Of a stretch of 64,000 bases of DNA, positions 23,304-34,856 are shown piece after piece. The stretch is from positions 65,184,515 to 65,248,514 of the forward strand of contig CM037870.1 in the NCBI GenBank assembly GCA_021292105.1, given 5' to 3'. Within the stretch, counting starts at the first letter, position 1; each line of letters begins with the position of its first letter. This DNA is from Anadara kagoshimensis (lineage: Eukaryota > Mollusca > Bivalvia > Arcoida > Arcidae). The position numbers and the translations under genes are program-made. The notes beneath the pieces were generated by a model. That model was not told the origin of the DNA. It saw only the letters and a program-made list of their open reading frames with translations, and ran no database searches.

Positions 23304-24477
23304 ATAATAATAATTGTTTATTGCGTAAAGTACATGCATACTTGTAGCATATATACATAAACATAGTTATATATTTGGCTGTCACAATAATGTCATAATG
23401 TTTCATAAGCAATATATATATACAATACATTTGATTAGATGGATAAACAGGTTAAAGTAAAGAGTCTCTACGTTTGAAAGCATAATACAAAAATTTACCT
23501 AGTTTGTTAATTTTGGCAGAGCTATAATTGCATGATAATAATATATAAAATTTATATAAATTCGGCCAATGACAAAAAATTTAGAAAAATATTTGATACG
23601 CAAGTCAGAATATGCAGGACAGACAAGAAGAAAATGATACTCATTTTCTATGACACCCATGTTACAACATTTACATAAACGTAACGACTTATCAACATTG
23701 TGATACCTTGCAGTTTCAACAAACAATGAATGTGAACCAACACGAAACTGAGTTATTATATGTTTATATTTTGGTTCAATATCAACTAATAAATAATGTT
23801 CTAGACCAAATGTACACTTAAATTGTTTATAATAATACATTTTTGAACAATCTGACGTACTTCCAATCCATTTTTGTAAAAACTGGTCATATATTCTTTG
23901 TTTAATAACATCAAGATTAGGCATATAAAAATCCTGACAGTACCAATAAAAAGATAAGCCAAGATTACAATCTTTTATATTACTAGCCCAATTCTGACCA
24001 TTATAGTTTACATCATTATCTGCATCAGTACGTAGTAGAGAATATACAAAATACAATAAAGAGTTTTTTTTCTGTAAAATTTTTAACCAGTATTTAAAGA
24101 TATTTTTTAAAAAGTCAAGCTTTAAAGCAAACCTGCCAAGTTCACCATAAACTGCACAAGTAGCAGTAGAAGACTTAACATTTAGAACCCTTTTACAAAA
24201 TTTTAGGTGAACTTTCTCTAGCTGACAAAACTGACTAAATCCCCATACTTCAGATGCATATGTCATAATAGGTAGAACAAATGTATCAAACATAAAACAT
24301 TTCTTCTTTACATTAAGATCAGCGTCATGAAAAATACTATACAGATTAAATAATGATTTGCTACTGTGATCAACAATCTTACTTTCATGTGATTTAAAGT
24401 ATCCATTATGTGTGAAAGAAACACAAAGATATACAAAATTCTTAACAATGTCTATTTTTAAACCATTGTAATAAAAA
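23304..24477 (-). mobile_element. 5'-truncated non-LTR retrotransposon (LINE)
   Basis: The target duplication ACAGTA (23298-23303 and 24478-24483) sits where copy 2 of the host repeat is uninterrupted. On the minus strand the 3' end has AATAAA (23317-23322) and a (TTA)n tail, as in CR1/jockey-like LINEs. Only the 3' third of the element is present, so it was dead on arrival. Confidence 0.9.
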
Positions 24478-24479
24478 AC
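23499..24479 (-). pseudogene. LINE ORF2 C-terminal part
   Basis: An open frame of about 326 codons, without its own start, enters from the truncation point. It matches the region after the reverse transcriptase catalytic core: NFVYLCVSFTHNG, LPIMTYASEVWGF, FCKRVLNVKSSTATCAVYGE, and a terminal CKCC...EYHFLLVCPAY zinc-knuckle-like motif. No endonuclease or YxDD box is left, so no activity is expected. The intact frame suggests a fairly recent insertion. The neighbouring M at 24293 is internal. Confidence 0.9.
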
Positions 24480-26019
24480 AGTATAAACACCAATGGACTC
24501 GGAATTATTGTAAAATTAAAAATAAAATATAATAAAAGTTACTCTTTGTGATGTTTATTTAATATTTTTTCTAAAAAGATTATTGATTAATAATCGCGAT
24601 TCAATGCGCAATACACATCATAGGAGGCCATCTGTTTGTATTTTAATTACGCGACTTATATCGGTTATTCCTATATGTTTGAGGTTCATGATCATAACGA
24701 TACATCTACTCAGTCAAAATAGTAAAAGACGCACATTTTATATGAAGCGTGTATGTTAACTCTGTGTATAGTTTGTTGAAATAGATCGACGCTGGCGCTG
24801 TATATATAGTCCGATTTAAAAGACCCCCTCTATTGAAAAAAAACGTACTTTTCAACACGTTGAGGTACATATTAGTTTAGGTGTATTATACGGAATAAAT
24901 CTCATATTGTTATTTCCAGCATCTAAAAGACTCAGATCTTCATTGCTCTATAGATTATTGAGGTGTTTTTGATGCAAAAGAAATAAAGTCGACTCTCGTT
25001 AATTCGAAATCGGTTGAATCGAAATTTCGCTTAAATCGAAATACTAATGGTCCCGTCAGATCGCTATGTATTTCTATGTAAATTTGTTAGTTAATTCGAT
25101 ATGCCGAATTTGAAGCGAATTTTCAGTCGAAATTACGAAATATTACGAAAATTCCCATGTTTAAATCGAAGTGAACTTTCAGTCCAAATTACGAAAATTC
25201 CAATGTTTAAATCGAATAAAAAAGACACAAAAATATTTAAACTTAAACTTGAACAATACCTGAAATAATTGTCCATCTCTTATTTGAAAAGTGTTAATAG
25301 TAACAGAGTGGCGGTTTACTCGGAGATTCATTTCCGACTAAAACTACAAATTTTTGTACTCGACATACCGATCATTAGGAAAGTGTCAGTCAGTAAAATG
25401 AGACATTTCATTGGTGTAAACTTAAAAAAGTGGGCAGTCTTCTACTTCCACAGTCAGTGATTAACAGAAAACCCCCAAGCCATTTGATCTATCAAGGCAA
25501 ATTGTATACACCATTCAGCTCATTGTGTAAGGTTTTAAGTACAGGCGTGTGACGTGAGAAGCTGTGGTTTTAAAAATCGCCAAGTTTTTAACGGTCACTA
25601 ATCGGATTAACTTATAGGTGAAAGCATTGGCTTGGTATAATTAAAGTGTCGTAACCAGCTTATGTCCATTCAGAATTGGTTTCCCCGGGTATTTAACTAC
25701 GTATTTTATTAAGCAATTTACACCCACTCACCTTCAAGATAACGAAAATGAACACGTCTTGATTATCTACACAGACAACAGATTATTGGTACCAAATTTC
25801 ATCTAAATCCATCAAGCTGTTCCCGAGATATGCATCAGCATATGGTCTTGGCGGAATAATAATAATAATAAAAAAAATAATAATAATAAGAAGAAGAAGA
25901 AACATAACGAAAACAATATGAGTCCCCACCTTCGGTGGTGGGGAATCATAATAATAATAATAAGAAGAAACAGAACGAAAACAATATGATTCCCCGCCTT
26001 CGGTGGTGGGGAATCATAA

Positions 26020-26390
26020 TAATGATAATGGCTTTATTTTTTAGGGTTGCTTATTTGGACCAAGTCAATCTTATAGTTTGGTATTGTTGGATTTAGTCTT
26101 GTTATATTGTTTGATTTCGTGGAACACTAGATGTAATATGTTATATGTCGTTTCGTTTATTTAGTTAGATTATATTTTGTTTCGTTTCGAAATTAACAGG
26201 TACCCGCTTGATATAGTTACCTTCAAAGAAAGTGAAATTGTACATGTATAACAGACTTACAATAAATAACAAAAGAATGTTTAGGAAATTTGGATTAAAT
26301 TAATTACCTATGTAGCTAAAATTCCAAAACTTCAAGAACAAAGAAGAAGGCATAACAAACATCTGAATGTCAGTGGTGTGTAAACACAGC
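26020..26390. other. Intergenic, no gene seen
   Basis: AT-rich spacer between the repeat array and the 3' end of serpin 1. Confidence 0.5.
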
Positions 26391-26391
26391 C

Positions 26392-26397
26392 TTTATT
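26392..26397 (-). promoter_or_regulatory. Polyadenylation signal AATAAA of serpin 1
   Basis: It lies about 90 nt past the serpin 1 stop codon on the minus strand. A second AATAAA-like site is nearer (26446-26451). Confidence 0.6.
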
Positions 26398-26482
26398 CAA
26401 AATACAGGAAAAAATAGTAAGGATTGATATCTTTATTATCGTTTGTCTTTATTAAACATACGAAAAAGTAAGGATGGTATCT

Positions 26483-27639
26483 TTATTGTTTTTTCGCATA
26501 TCTACCCATAAAGAGAATAGCACCAGACCGTTTTTCTTGTATCAAAAATATGAAAGGATGGTTTGCATTGAATTTCAGTGTTAGTGGTAATGATGTTCTT
26601 ACGATCCCTACCACCGTTACAGCTGCTGCCTCTGTCCCCTCCTCATCAACTCTCACAAACGCTTTATGTATTACTTTGTCGACCATTAAACCAGACGGAT
26701 TTACGAACATATTACTGAAATCTGCTAACCCAGAAAACAAGTCGGTTATTCCAAGTTGTTTTAAAGGAGCTACTAAATTTTTGAAACCGGATAACATTTC
26801 AAATTTAGGAATGGATATGGTCGTATCTTGTTTACGCAAACTCGCAGCAATAGATGCCAATGTGTCAGCGGATAATTTGTTTTCCAAATCAGCCACGCCG
26901 TCTATTTTATTAGGAAGTATAATCAGCATGTTAAAGTCCTCTCCCTTATATGGCAACTCTAGAACCGTACAATCATACTCTGTATTCATACCTGATCGAA
27001 ATTTGTCTGTTTTCATATTCATCATATCTACCTTTTCCGTAAGGGTTGGGGTAATATAGAAGTCGCTTTCCTTTGTGTTAGTTTTGTTAAACTCTAACTT
27101 CCAACTACCTTTAAAATAAATTGCATTGACAAGAAACATAATGGAAGCTCTAGTTATACTGCCTTTGGGTAAGATGTTTTTGATCAAGTTATTGGTTTTA
27201 TTACTAGCCCACTCATTTATGTGTAATCTGGATGCTTCCGGTTGACCAATAAAGTCCAATGGTTCTACCTCACTTCCGTAATAGCGTTCAGCGTCTACCT
27301 TGTATTGTTGTCTTAATGCAAATCCGAGCTTCGGGAAAAGTCTATTGGCAATAGATATAATGATGTCGTCATTAGTTAAAGCCGTGTTCAGGTAGTCCTG
27401 TAATTCTTTATATTCTTGATGGACATTTCCACTAACTCCATTTAACTGTAACGCGGACATGATTTGACTTTCTGTGTTCCCACTGGTTCCCAACATTGTC
27501 AACATCAAAGCCGCCATTACACTAAATGGTGACATAAACTTATTGCCGTTTGGATCTCCGTCCGGTTTTGAAATCTTAAATAACGAAACTGAGAATTTAG
27601 AGATTGGATCCTTTAATGTATCAACTGTAGTTGTTGGTG
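26483..27639 (-). CDS. Serpin 1 exon 3 (whole serpin domain)
   Basis: Acceptor TTTGCTTTTTTGCAG, phase 1, stop TAA at 26483-26485. It encodes APTTTVDTLKDPISKF through GRYAKKQ. An ATG further upstream in the same frame lies in intron sequence and should not be used as the start. Confidence 0.94.
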
Positions 27640-30600
27640 CTGCAAAAAAGCAAATACATGTATAACATATTGAGAAAAACAATGTGTGGCATACAGGTAT
27701 TTGGGATGTCGTACAAGCCCATTTTTAGCTAGACCGAATTCGAAGCAAATATTGTTGATAAGTATAGAGTCTTTGAATCTCGTCGATATTTTTTTTTACA
27801 TCGCATAGTTTCGTGTTCTTTTCACTCAATTTTGATTATACATGTTGCGGGTGTAGCTAGCTAAACAGTAAACAGGGGGTGCTTACCCTTCCGGAGCACC
27901 TGGCCTCACTTCCCTGGTGGAACGTGTTTAACTTGTCAGTTTCAAAGTTTTAACATTGCTTTTGGATTGTGATTAGGACATGAATTAGTATGTTTATTTA
28001 TTATTTCATCCTCAAGTCCGCTGTCATATGTAGCTGTAGCCAGTATGATGGACGTATTTACCACTTTGGAGCGCATAGACTCACTTCCCTAGTGGAAGGT
28101 AATGTGTTTGACCTAGTTGGCAGTTTTCAAATTTTTTACTCGGCTTTGGAATTGTGATTTGGACATGGATTGTTATTTTTGTTTTTGATACCATACACAA
28201 TAATATTAAATACACATATGTCATCACCATATATATTCGCAGCGGGTTTTGAATACAAATTCGGCTTATTTTGTGAAATGTTTTAGGTAACATATGTAAT
28301 TATTTCGCAGTAGAATGTGACCGACGTTATTTTATAGTCTTCAGACATTACCTTTGTTTATGGGTCTACCATGACCATTGAAGTATCCGTATCCATGACG
28401 ACCTTCCCACCAGGCATATTTAGGTCTACCTATGCTTCTGCCATCGACAAATACAAATGAAGATATTCCTTCAATGTAAAACATAAACAATGTAAAATAA
28501 ACAAATTATGATCAGGTACCAAGCATTGTTGTTCTGATTATACAATGATTGAATTTGGACGGATATTTGAGTAAATGTCCATAGGTGTGGTACTATTTGA
28601 AGTCCCAAAACCATTCCAGTATACTAGGTCCAGTGGTCCTTATGTTTTTGTCTGTCCTTGAATTGTTAAGTTGTTTTATCATTTATTATTTCGTGTTCTT
28701 GGATGCGCTGACTATTGTCAAAGTAACCGTTTAGGTGCATATCAGAATAGAAATAACTCCAATTTACAGGAACAACTTACTAATCCTACCTGTAAACAGT
28801 AATTTATTTCGAAAGATCTGATTGATACAGTGGCATAGAAGTGACCTCGAATATATTTTATATTACTCTCATATGTAGTAACATATTACGTGATTTGGTA
28901 TTAACTACAACGTGCCCATTAATTAAAAAAATGAAATTAATTATTCTTTTTGTTATACAAGTATGAAAGAATTTGACAATGCACACGTAACATAATGCAT
29001 ATTACGTGAGTACATACAAGCAAAGTATGTATGTGAGTATGTATTCCGGCTCAAAAAATACATTTTATGTCACTTCTAGGCCACCATAGGTTTATCGCCA
29101 ACATTGGATGGTCACTTTTCCATAAGAAATAGGATTCAGAAACATCTTTGTAGTTGTATAATGTATTTAGGATGGGTTCGATTTAAAATCGTTTATACCA
29201 CGTTTCGTATACTAAGCCATTTTCATTTTTCATTTCTTAAGACTACAACGAATAAAAACCAGAATCAGTTTTTTTATCAAATAAAAGGACAACAACTCTT
29301 CGTTTGCATGTACATACATATTCCAAGAACAAAGTATATCAATCAAAAAGGAGCATACCGGTTCATGCTGAAATCATAATGAAAGATATAAATAAGTTTG
29401 AAAATTGACAAAAGTTAAACACTCGTACCAGGAAAGTGAGGCTTGGTGCTTTTTATGGGTAAGCACCCCTGTTTAAATAGCTTCACCTTTCACATTAAAA
29501 TGAAAAATGTGGTCCATTAATTGGCATATCACATAGTAAATGATAATAGATAAGCTTTCAATTATTTTTATGACAATTTTTTTAATAACAAGAGGCCCAT
29601 GGACCTTAACGCTCACCCGTGACCTTGACCTTTGAACCCATAACCCTCATTCATATATCAAAATGATCATTAGGCCAATACCTACAATATTCTAGCATAC
29701 ATGCCTATACAAAATATTTATAGTTTTCAAGATAATTAACCAATTCAGTATTTATATGCATCTGTGACATTGACCTTTGAACTCATGACCTTTATTCATA
29801 TACAAAATTATCATTAGACCAATACCTATAATATTCCAATATATATGACTATACAAGGAGTTTATAGTTTTTGAGATAATCAACCATTTCAGAACGTGCT
29901 TGCATTTGTGACATTGACCTTTGAACCCATGACCTTCATTCATATATCAAAATGACTGTTAGGCCAATACCTACAATATTCTAATATGTACAGTTTCTAT
30001 TTATAATTTACCATTTCAGTACTTGTTTGCATCTGTGACCTTGAACTTTGAACCCATGACCTTTATTAATATATTAAAATGACCATTGTGCCATTACCTA
30101 CAATATTCTAATATGTATGCCTATACAAAAATTTAATAGTTTTGCAGATAATCAATTAAAACGGTAATAGTTGTGCATCTTTAACCTTGACCGTTGAACC
30201 CATGCCCTTGATCTATGTATCAAAATGATCGTCATGTCAATACCTACAATTAACTGAAACTCCCATGCCATTATCACCTGAAATGTTTAAAAAATAGCAT
30301 TTTTTTATCAAAGACAAAAAAACAGGGACATGACCTTGACCTTTGACCTTGACATCTTTTGGAAGAAAATAGCAAGACAAGACCAACAGTGAAAACTCCA
30401 TACAATTATCTTCAGCCGTATTGAGTTATAACAATAAATGTCTCATTTTCAAAATTAAATAATTTTACGCAAAAAACGCGTAACCTATTTTTCGTTCAAT
30501 TTTCATGAAAAACACAATTTAAATGTTCCCAGGTATGCTGAATCCAAATATCCAATCAAAATTTGCCTGCACCTTTTGGTTTCAGAGAAGAAGATTTTTT

Positions 30601-31254
30601 TGCTATTTTTAGTAACGGCGGCCATCTTGTTGGGCGTGGCCAAACCACGAACATAATTTTGAAAGGCTGTTACCAAGGCATAAGAATCACCAAGTTTCAT
30701 CAAATTTGGCCTGGTAGTTTTGGAGGAGAAGATTAAACTGTAAAGTTTACACACGACGCACGACGGACAACGGACGGTGATAGATTGCAATAGCTCATCT
30801 GAGCCTTTGGCTCAGGTGAGCTAAAAATGCAAGCTTTCAAATAACGTTTCATGGTTGTGGAAATCAAACTTATATGTATAGAGATTACAAGACTGTATAA
30901 TAGTGTAAAATCAGTTATTTTTGAGGCGTCCGGATTTTCGTTGTTTTGCGGTTATTATGATTTACGAATTTTCATGTCAACGCAATATGTATTACCATTG
31001 CAAACTTAACTTAAGCTAAACGACAAATTAAACCACGAATTTACGACTCCATTAAATTATATTTCTTCTAAGAACCACGAAAATTGGACTCCACGAAAAA
31101 AAATACTTCCGTCTCTAATGATGCAAGGAATTTTACCGAAACAGCCGTCTAGTGTTACAAAATTAAAACATTATTTACATGTAGAGTATTTTATGTAGGA
31201 CCTACCAAAGATGACAAACAGAAACCCAAGACGAAGTCTCCAATCCATAGTCAT
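26483..31254 (-). CDS. Secreted serpin (serpin 1), three coding exons
   Basis: Join of complement 31206-31254, 28352-28468 and 26483-27639 is 1323 nt, giving 440 residues. Residues 1-25 look like a signal peptide. About 35 residues rich in Gly, Tyr, Trp and His follow, then a complete serpin domain. Hallmarks are NKFMSPFSVMAALMLT, VNAIYFKGSW, the hinge EEGTEAAAVT and the signature FNANHPFIFLI before FMGRY. The Gly/Thr/Ala-rich hinge predicts a working inhibitor of a serine (possibly cysteine) protease. The reactive loop reads GIVRTSLP, so P1 is Thr by standard spacing, or Arg if the loop is cut one residue earlier. Two NKT sequons suit secretion. The protease target is unknown. It is divergent to the pseudogene at 33373. 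Confidence 0.93.
27825..28000 (+). repeat. Retroelement 3'-end fragment (R2)
   Basis: It holds GCGGGTGTAGCTAGCTAAAC, CCCTTCCGGAGCACC and TCACTTCCCTGGTGG, and lies in serpin 1 intron 2. Confidence 0.8.
28060..28190 (+). repeat. Retroelement 3'-end fragment (R3)
   Basis: Diverged copy (GGAGCGCATAGACTCACTTC, TTGTGATTTGGACATGGATT) directly after R2, in the same intron. Confidence 0.65.
28352..28468 (-). CDS. Serpin 1 exon 2 (Gly/aromatic-rich segment)
   Basis: 117 nt, phase 1 at both ends, acceptor TTTTACATTGAAG and donor GTAATG. It encodes the rest of the signal peptide, then WWEGRHGYGYFNGHGRP. The same exon type is found in the other two serpins here, which supports the call. Confidence 0.85.
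29405..29490 (-). repeat. Retroelement 3'-end fragment (R4)
   Basis: Minus-strand AAGCACCAAGCCTCACTTTC with neighbouring text, in serpin 1 intron 1. Confidence 0.6.
29586..30828 (+). mobile_element. AACAAGAGGCCC...GGTGAGCT repeat element, 1.24 kb
   Basis: It starts AACAAGAGGCCCATGGACC then GCTCACC, and ends with a small hairpin GAGCC-TTT-GGCTC then AGGTGAGCTAAAAA. Both ends thus pair a palindrome with GCTCACC/GGTGAGC. Inside are about five tandem units of roughly 130 bp with TGACCTTTGAACCCATGACC and ACCTACAATATTCTA. Further on come ACCAAGTTTCATCAAATTTG and ACGGACAACGGACGG. I recall this arrangement as a very common mollusc repeat. No protein is encoded. Confidence 0.85.
31110..31165 (-). repeat. 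Fragment of the CCGTCTAGTG repeat
   Basis: ACCGAAACAGCCGTCTAGTG then TTACAAAATTAAAAC. Related to 32920-33015, 49240-49330 and 50390-50450. It sits next to serpin 1 exon 1, as other copies sit near serpin first exons. Confidence 0.6.
31206..31254 (-). CDS. Serpin 1 exon 1 (signal peptide)
   Basis: ATGs at 31254 and 31248 are in the same frame. It encodes MTMDWRLRLGFLFVIFG up to donor GTAGGT in phase 1. The second ATG matches serpin 3 (also MD at the start) and may be the true start. Confidence 0.82.
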
Positions 31255-31301
31255 TGCTGCAATTCTATCCAAATGACTCCTGTATAGCCACACACACATT
31301 T

Positions 31302-31313
31302 GATAATATAAAG
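31302..31313 (-). promoter_or_regulatory. Possible TATA element of serpin 1
   Basis: Minus-strand CTTTATATTATC lies about 50 nt before the first ATG. This is weak evidence without a mapped transcript start. Confidence 0.3.
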
Positions 31314-33277
31314 TTTTGATCCCGGAATATCATTCGGTTTTTATTTGTGTCCTGATACGTTTAACTATGCACGTAGGTGCACATAATCCGGTATAGTTTT
31401 TATAACATGACACATACAATAACATTGGTGATTAGTTTATGTTATTAGCTTTATTTTCTATTACCGGCATGTGTTATGTGAACATCTGGTTTGATGATAA
31501 ACCACGAATCGATGATAGATCCGGATTCGACATGAAATTTGGATCCGGTTAAAGTTTCATATAACGTTGGTTTGGCAAAGTAAGCAAGATGCAATTTGTA
31601 AATAGAATTTGTGCTCTTAAATACGGCTATTTTAAATAACAGAACAAAGATAAATTACTTCATGATGATGACAGTCTGTTATGTGAAACATACAGCATAC
31701 AAACGTTAACGTTTGTCATCCAATATTGTATAGGTCAAACATAAACGTTTGGAATCCCCTCATAAATGTAGTTTATAGCTAGTTATCAAACTGTCAACTT
31801 AAACAAATATGTTTTTGTCAATCGTTTATTTTAAAATAAACATATTTACTTACAGATGACTAGCCAATTGATTAAATGAACACAAAAATGGCTAAATACC
31901 CAATTATCTCCTTTTTTACATTTCAGACACAAAAATCCTTTCCTTTTGCAAATACGTGTTTTCAGAAGCTGGGAACAAAGCAAATGTTCCAAAAGATTAA
32001 TAGAAGTCAATTTCTACGTTTAATGATACTATTAAACAGCCTTTAGCAGTATATTTATATATTTTTTTTAACTTACAAAAATAAGATTTTGCGCAATTCT
32101 AAAATATTTTAATTTTAGTATTTTCATCACAGAATTACGGAAGTGATTGTATCTGATAAAATGATAAAGTTATTCTCAAGCTTGCTTTTTTACGCGGTTT
32201 TGATAGATTTTGTGTTAACATTTTCTGATCAAACAGACCACATATAAAAGATCTCTATAAAAATCAAGAAGTTTTCTCATTTTTTCATTTGTTTAACTAT
32301 TCGTAGCGCACTCAAATGAATTTTTTTTATCAAATATGTCAGTTGAAGGGCAGTCTATAACATTTACAAGATACTTTCACTAACATAATTCAACTGAAAT
32401 CACTAAAATTCCATAGACCGTCAAAATTGCTGCTTTACAAATACATGTATTATATAGGGGAGAGGGGTTCCAAACTTTCGGGTTTATTGAATGTCTTCTA
32501 ATTTAAAACCAGCTTTATCACAGGAAGCCATGTGACATAAGTAAAATTAACTCCTATGTTTAATTGTTCTGACATTACGAAAGCTGTTGGATTTCTTTTA
32601 AATTCCTGCGACAAAACATAGTTTTCCAACAATATTCTAGTTTCTAAAATGTTATACTAGTATCTATAATTAAAATAGTGCCTTATTCCTTTTTAAACAA
32701 TTGTCATGGTTCCCATGAACAAAATGCAGTCAAAAAGGGCATGTACAATCTTGGCGTATGACAACTTTATAATTCATAGCACGCAACAGTTTAAATGAAA
32801 CATAAACTTATAATCATAATTTTAAAAAAATACATAAATACAGATAACTTAGCGGGTAAACTATAATTGAAAAGCCAGTAAAACGTGAATACTGTCAAAT
32901 TAAAGATAACATTATATTGAAATAATATATTATACCAGTGTTAATTTTAAAGCGCTAGACGGTCGTTTAGGAACAATGCATCATCAGTAGTGCTTGGACT
33001 ATAATTGTGAAACGAAAATATTTTACCAAGGATTTAAAAGATACCTAAAAGGACCAAAATATATTTAACAAAATTTAGCCAAGAAAATACTTTGCATGAC
33101 GCACATAAGAGTTTTAATAAAAAATAAACTTTCTAAAAAATAATTAAAAATATTTTTAAAAACTACATATCAAATAAAGGCAGTCCCTTTAGAATAATCT
33201 TCTATGTCTCATATGCTACATAATGAAGAAAACATTCTGGATTAGGGAGATTTACATAATGTCATCGCAATAAGACT
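31314..33277. other. Shared 5' region of divergent serpins, no gene seen
   Basis: AT-rich. A stretch at 31455-31520 (TTTGATGATAAACCACGAAT) resembles 49080-49115 upstream of serpin 3, consistent with promoters duplicated together with the genes. 32920-33015 holds a copy of the CCGTCTAGTG repeat. Confidence 0.5.
32920..33015 (+). repeat. Fragment of the CCGTCTAGTG repeat
   Basis: AAGCGCTAGACGGTCGTTTA and CAGTAGTGCTTGGAC align with 49255-49320 in the same orientation. Confidence 0.6.
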
Positions 33278-33286
33278 TATAAAAAG
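33278..33286 (+). promoter_or_regulatory. TATA box of the serpin pseudogene
   Basis: TATAAAAAG lies 87 nt before the ATG of the signal-peptide exon. Confidence 0.5.
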
Positions 33287-33372
33287 AACTAGAAACTATA
33301 TCTGGCGTGTCATTTGATTCGAAACTCGATTCGAATACGCAAGTACAAGTTTCATTGGATAACAGACGAATC

Positions 33373-33412
33373 ATGCACTGTAGACTGTATCTGGAATTCC
33401 TCAGCATCTTCG
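33373..33412 (+). pseudogene. Serpin 2 exon 1 (signal peptide, intact)
   Basis: 40 nt encode MHCRLYLEFLSIFG up to donor GTATGA, phase 1. The length equals that of serpin 3 exon 1. Confidence 0.78.
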
Positions 33413-33464
33413 GTATGATGATTTATATTGCATTTGATCACAAACAAACATAGCAATTCATGTC

Positions 33465-33575
33465 TAAATCACAGAGCAGAGTAAAAACCTTGAACCTGAC
33501 AAGTTGAACACGTGAACTTTAACCAGGAAAGTTAGACCAGATGCCCCGGAAGGGTAAGCCACGTATGTAACAAAA
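33465..33575 (-). repeat. Retroelement 3'-end fragment (R5)
   Basis: Minus-strand CTTACCCTTCCGGGGCATCT and CTTTCCTGG, in serpin 2 intron 1. Confidence 0.7.
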
Positions 33576-33901
33576 TTTAGAAAAAGGAAACAAGAACCAT
33601 GCGTGTCAAATACGTTCAGGGTAATTTTTGACCGAACTATTGAATGAAATAGGTGTAGTTGTGTATAGCTTAAAATCACGTACTTTGCAAGAGCTAGTAC
33701 AAACAATATCACAACAATACAAACGAATAATTTATGTAAATAGGACAAAAGAAAATATGATGAGACAAATGAATGTAAAACTACCGACTGAATACAGATA
33801 CTTTGTATAAAATATATTGGACCCTTACTTTACTTAGGTCAAAACGTATACCGGTAATTAAAGTTTACATAACCTTTGAACGATTTTAAATATTCTACTA
33901 G

Positions 33902-34026
33902 GTGTACTATCTTCGACACTAGTCAATAGTGCTTATATATACCACGGCGGAACTGCAGATTGGTGGCACGGATACGGAGATATGGCTATAGGTATGGCTT
34001 TCCCATAGACTATGGATGGCATGAAG
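33902..34026 (+). pseudogene. Serpin 2 exon 2 (Gly/Tyr-rich, frameshifted)
   Basis: Acceptor TATTCTACTAG, donor GTAAAT. The start frame gives YHGGTADWWHGYG. The continuation in the other frame reads YGYRYGFPIDYGWHE and meets the donor in phase 1. The exon is one base short of a multiple of 3. Confidence 0.8.
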
Positions 34027-34569
34027 GTAAATATAGACTTTATCTTTTAAAGTTATTGTCAATAATTACAATGCCTATCAAAATTTAAACAGAAATTAAA
34101 AAGTGTACATTTGTAACTTCATCAAATAGTAAAACACATTTTTGTTTTTACATATTCTACGTATGTGAAATTTCAAGAGGTAATTATAGACTGACAGTAG
34201 TTGAAAAATTTGTCTGCTCTGTCTTATCCGTTATAGCGGTATACCTTGGTTCTGCCAAACTCGAGATAATGTCATCTCCGGTTAAATTGAACATGTCCTT
34301 CTTTCAAATTATCCAATTAGTCTTCTTCAGTATTTACACATTTAGTTTTATTGGAGATGTCTTTCAAATGAGACTTTGAAGACAGAGAAATGCGACGCTA
34401 ACATTGGTTATAAGGTTACATTAATATTTAATGTACAGATATAATTTTTTTCATTTGTTGTATTCAATTGTTTTCTTTGTTATGGAATCTTCAAAATTAA
34501 CATCAGGTTTGGTACTAGCAATAAGTAATATCTATCCACCTTTGTGTTTTCCAATTGCATTGTTTGGAT

Positions 34570-34855
34570 GATAAGGCCATCGTAAGGTTTAATTGCCGTC
34601 ATCACAACTATTGTTGATAAGCATGATGTCTCTATATACAAATTATCCTGGGTATATTTGACGTCCATTTGTTTAATGTTCCTTTCATTCTCAATTTTGA
34701 TTACACGCGTCATGAATTTAGCTAGCTTAACAGGAATTGCTTACTCTTCCGGAGCACACGGCTACAAATCCTTTTTGAAAAGTTTGTGTGTTTGACTAAA
34801 TTTTTTAGTTTATAAAAGTTTCTATTATGGGACTATGATTGGACATGGATTGGTT
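34570..34855 (+). repeat. Retroelement 3'-end fragment (R6)
   Basis: It includes the C-terminal coding tail (GATGTCTCTATATAC, TATATTTGACGTCCATTTG) and the 3' UTR part (CTCTTCCGGAGCACACGG). It is first of four consecutive copies in serpin 2 intron 2. Confidence 0.75.
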
Positions 34856-34856
34856 T

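Larger units (their letters stand above)
21664..26019 (+). mobile_element. Hairpin-ended repeat, copy 3 (interrupted by LTR and LINE)
   Basis: It starts with the same CTAGAGATTGTAACTGGG and is collinear with copy 2, but is broken by a solo LTR (21866-22800) and a LINE (23304-24477). The right end carries two successive AAACAATATG-hairpin motifs (25918-25950 and 25987-26018), each preceded by a TAA/AAGAAACA stretch. The first arm is imperfect. Confidence 0.8.

Noticed and set aside
20980-25460. Paired frames MSISYLK... at 20980-21180 and 25269-25460
   Set aside because: Same segment of the hairpin-ended repeat in two copies. Length differs by indels that are not codon-sized, so it is not under protein selection.
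26550-27059. 169-codon plus-strand frame opposite serpin 1, and similar frames at 46039-46638
   Set aside because: Antisense shadows of conserved serpin exons; the serpin frame has full domain homology.
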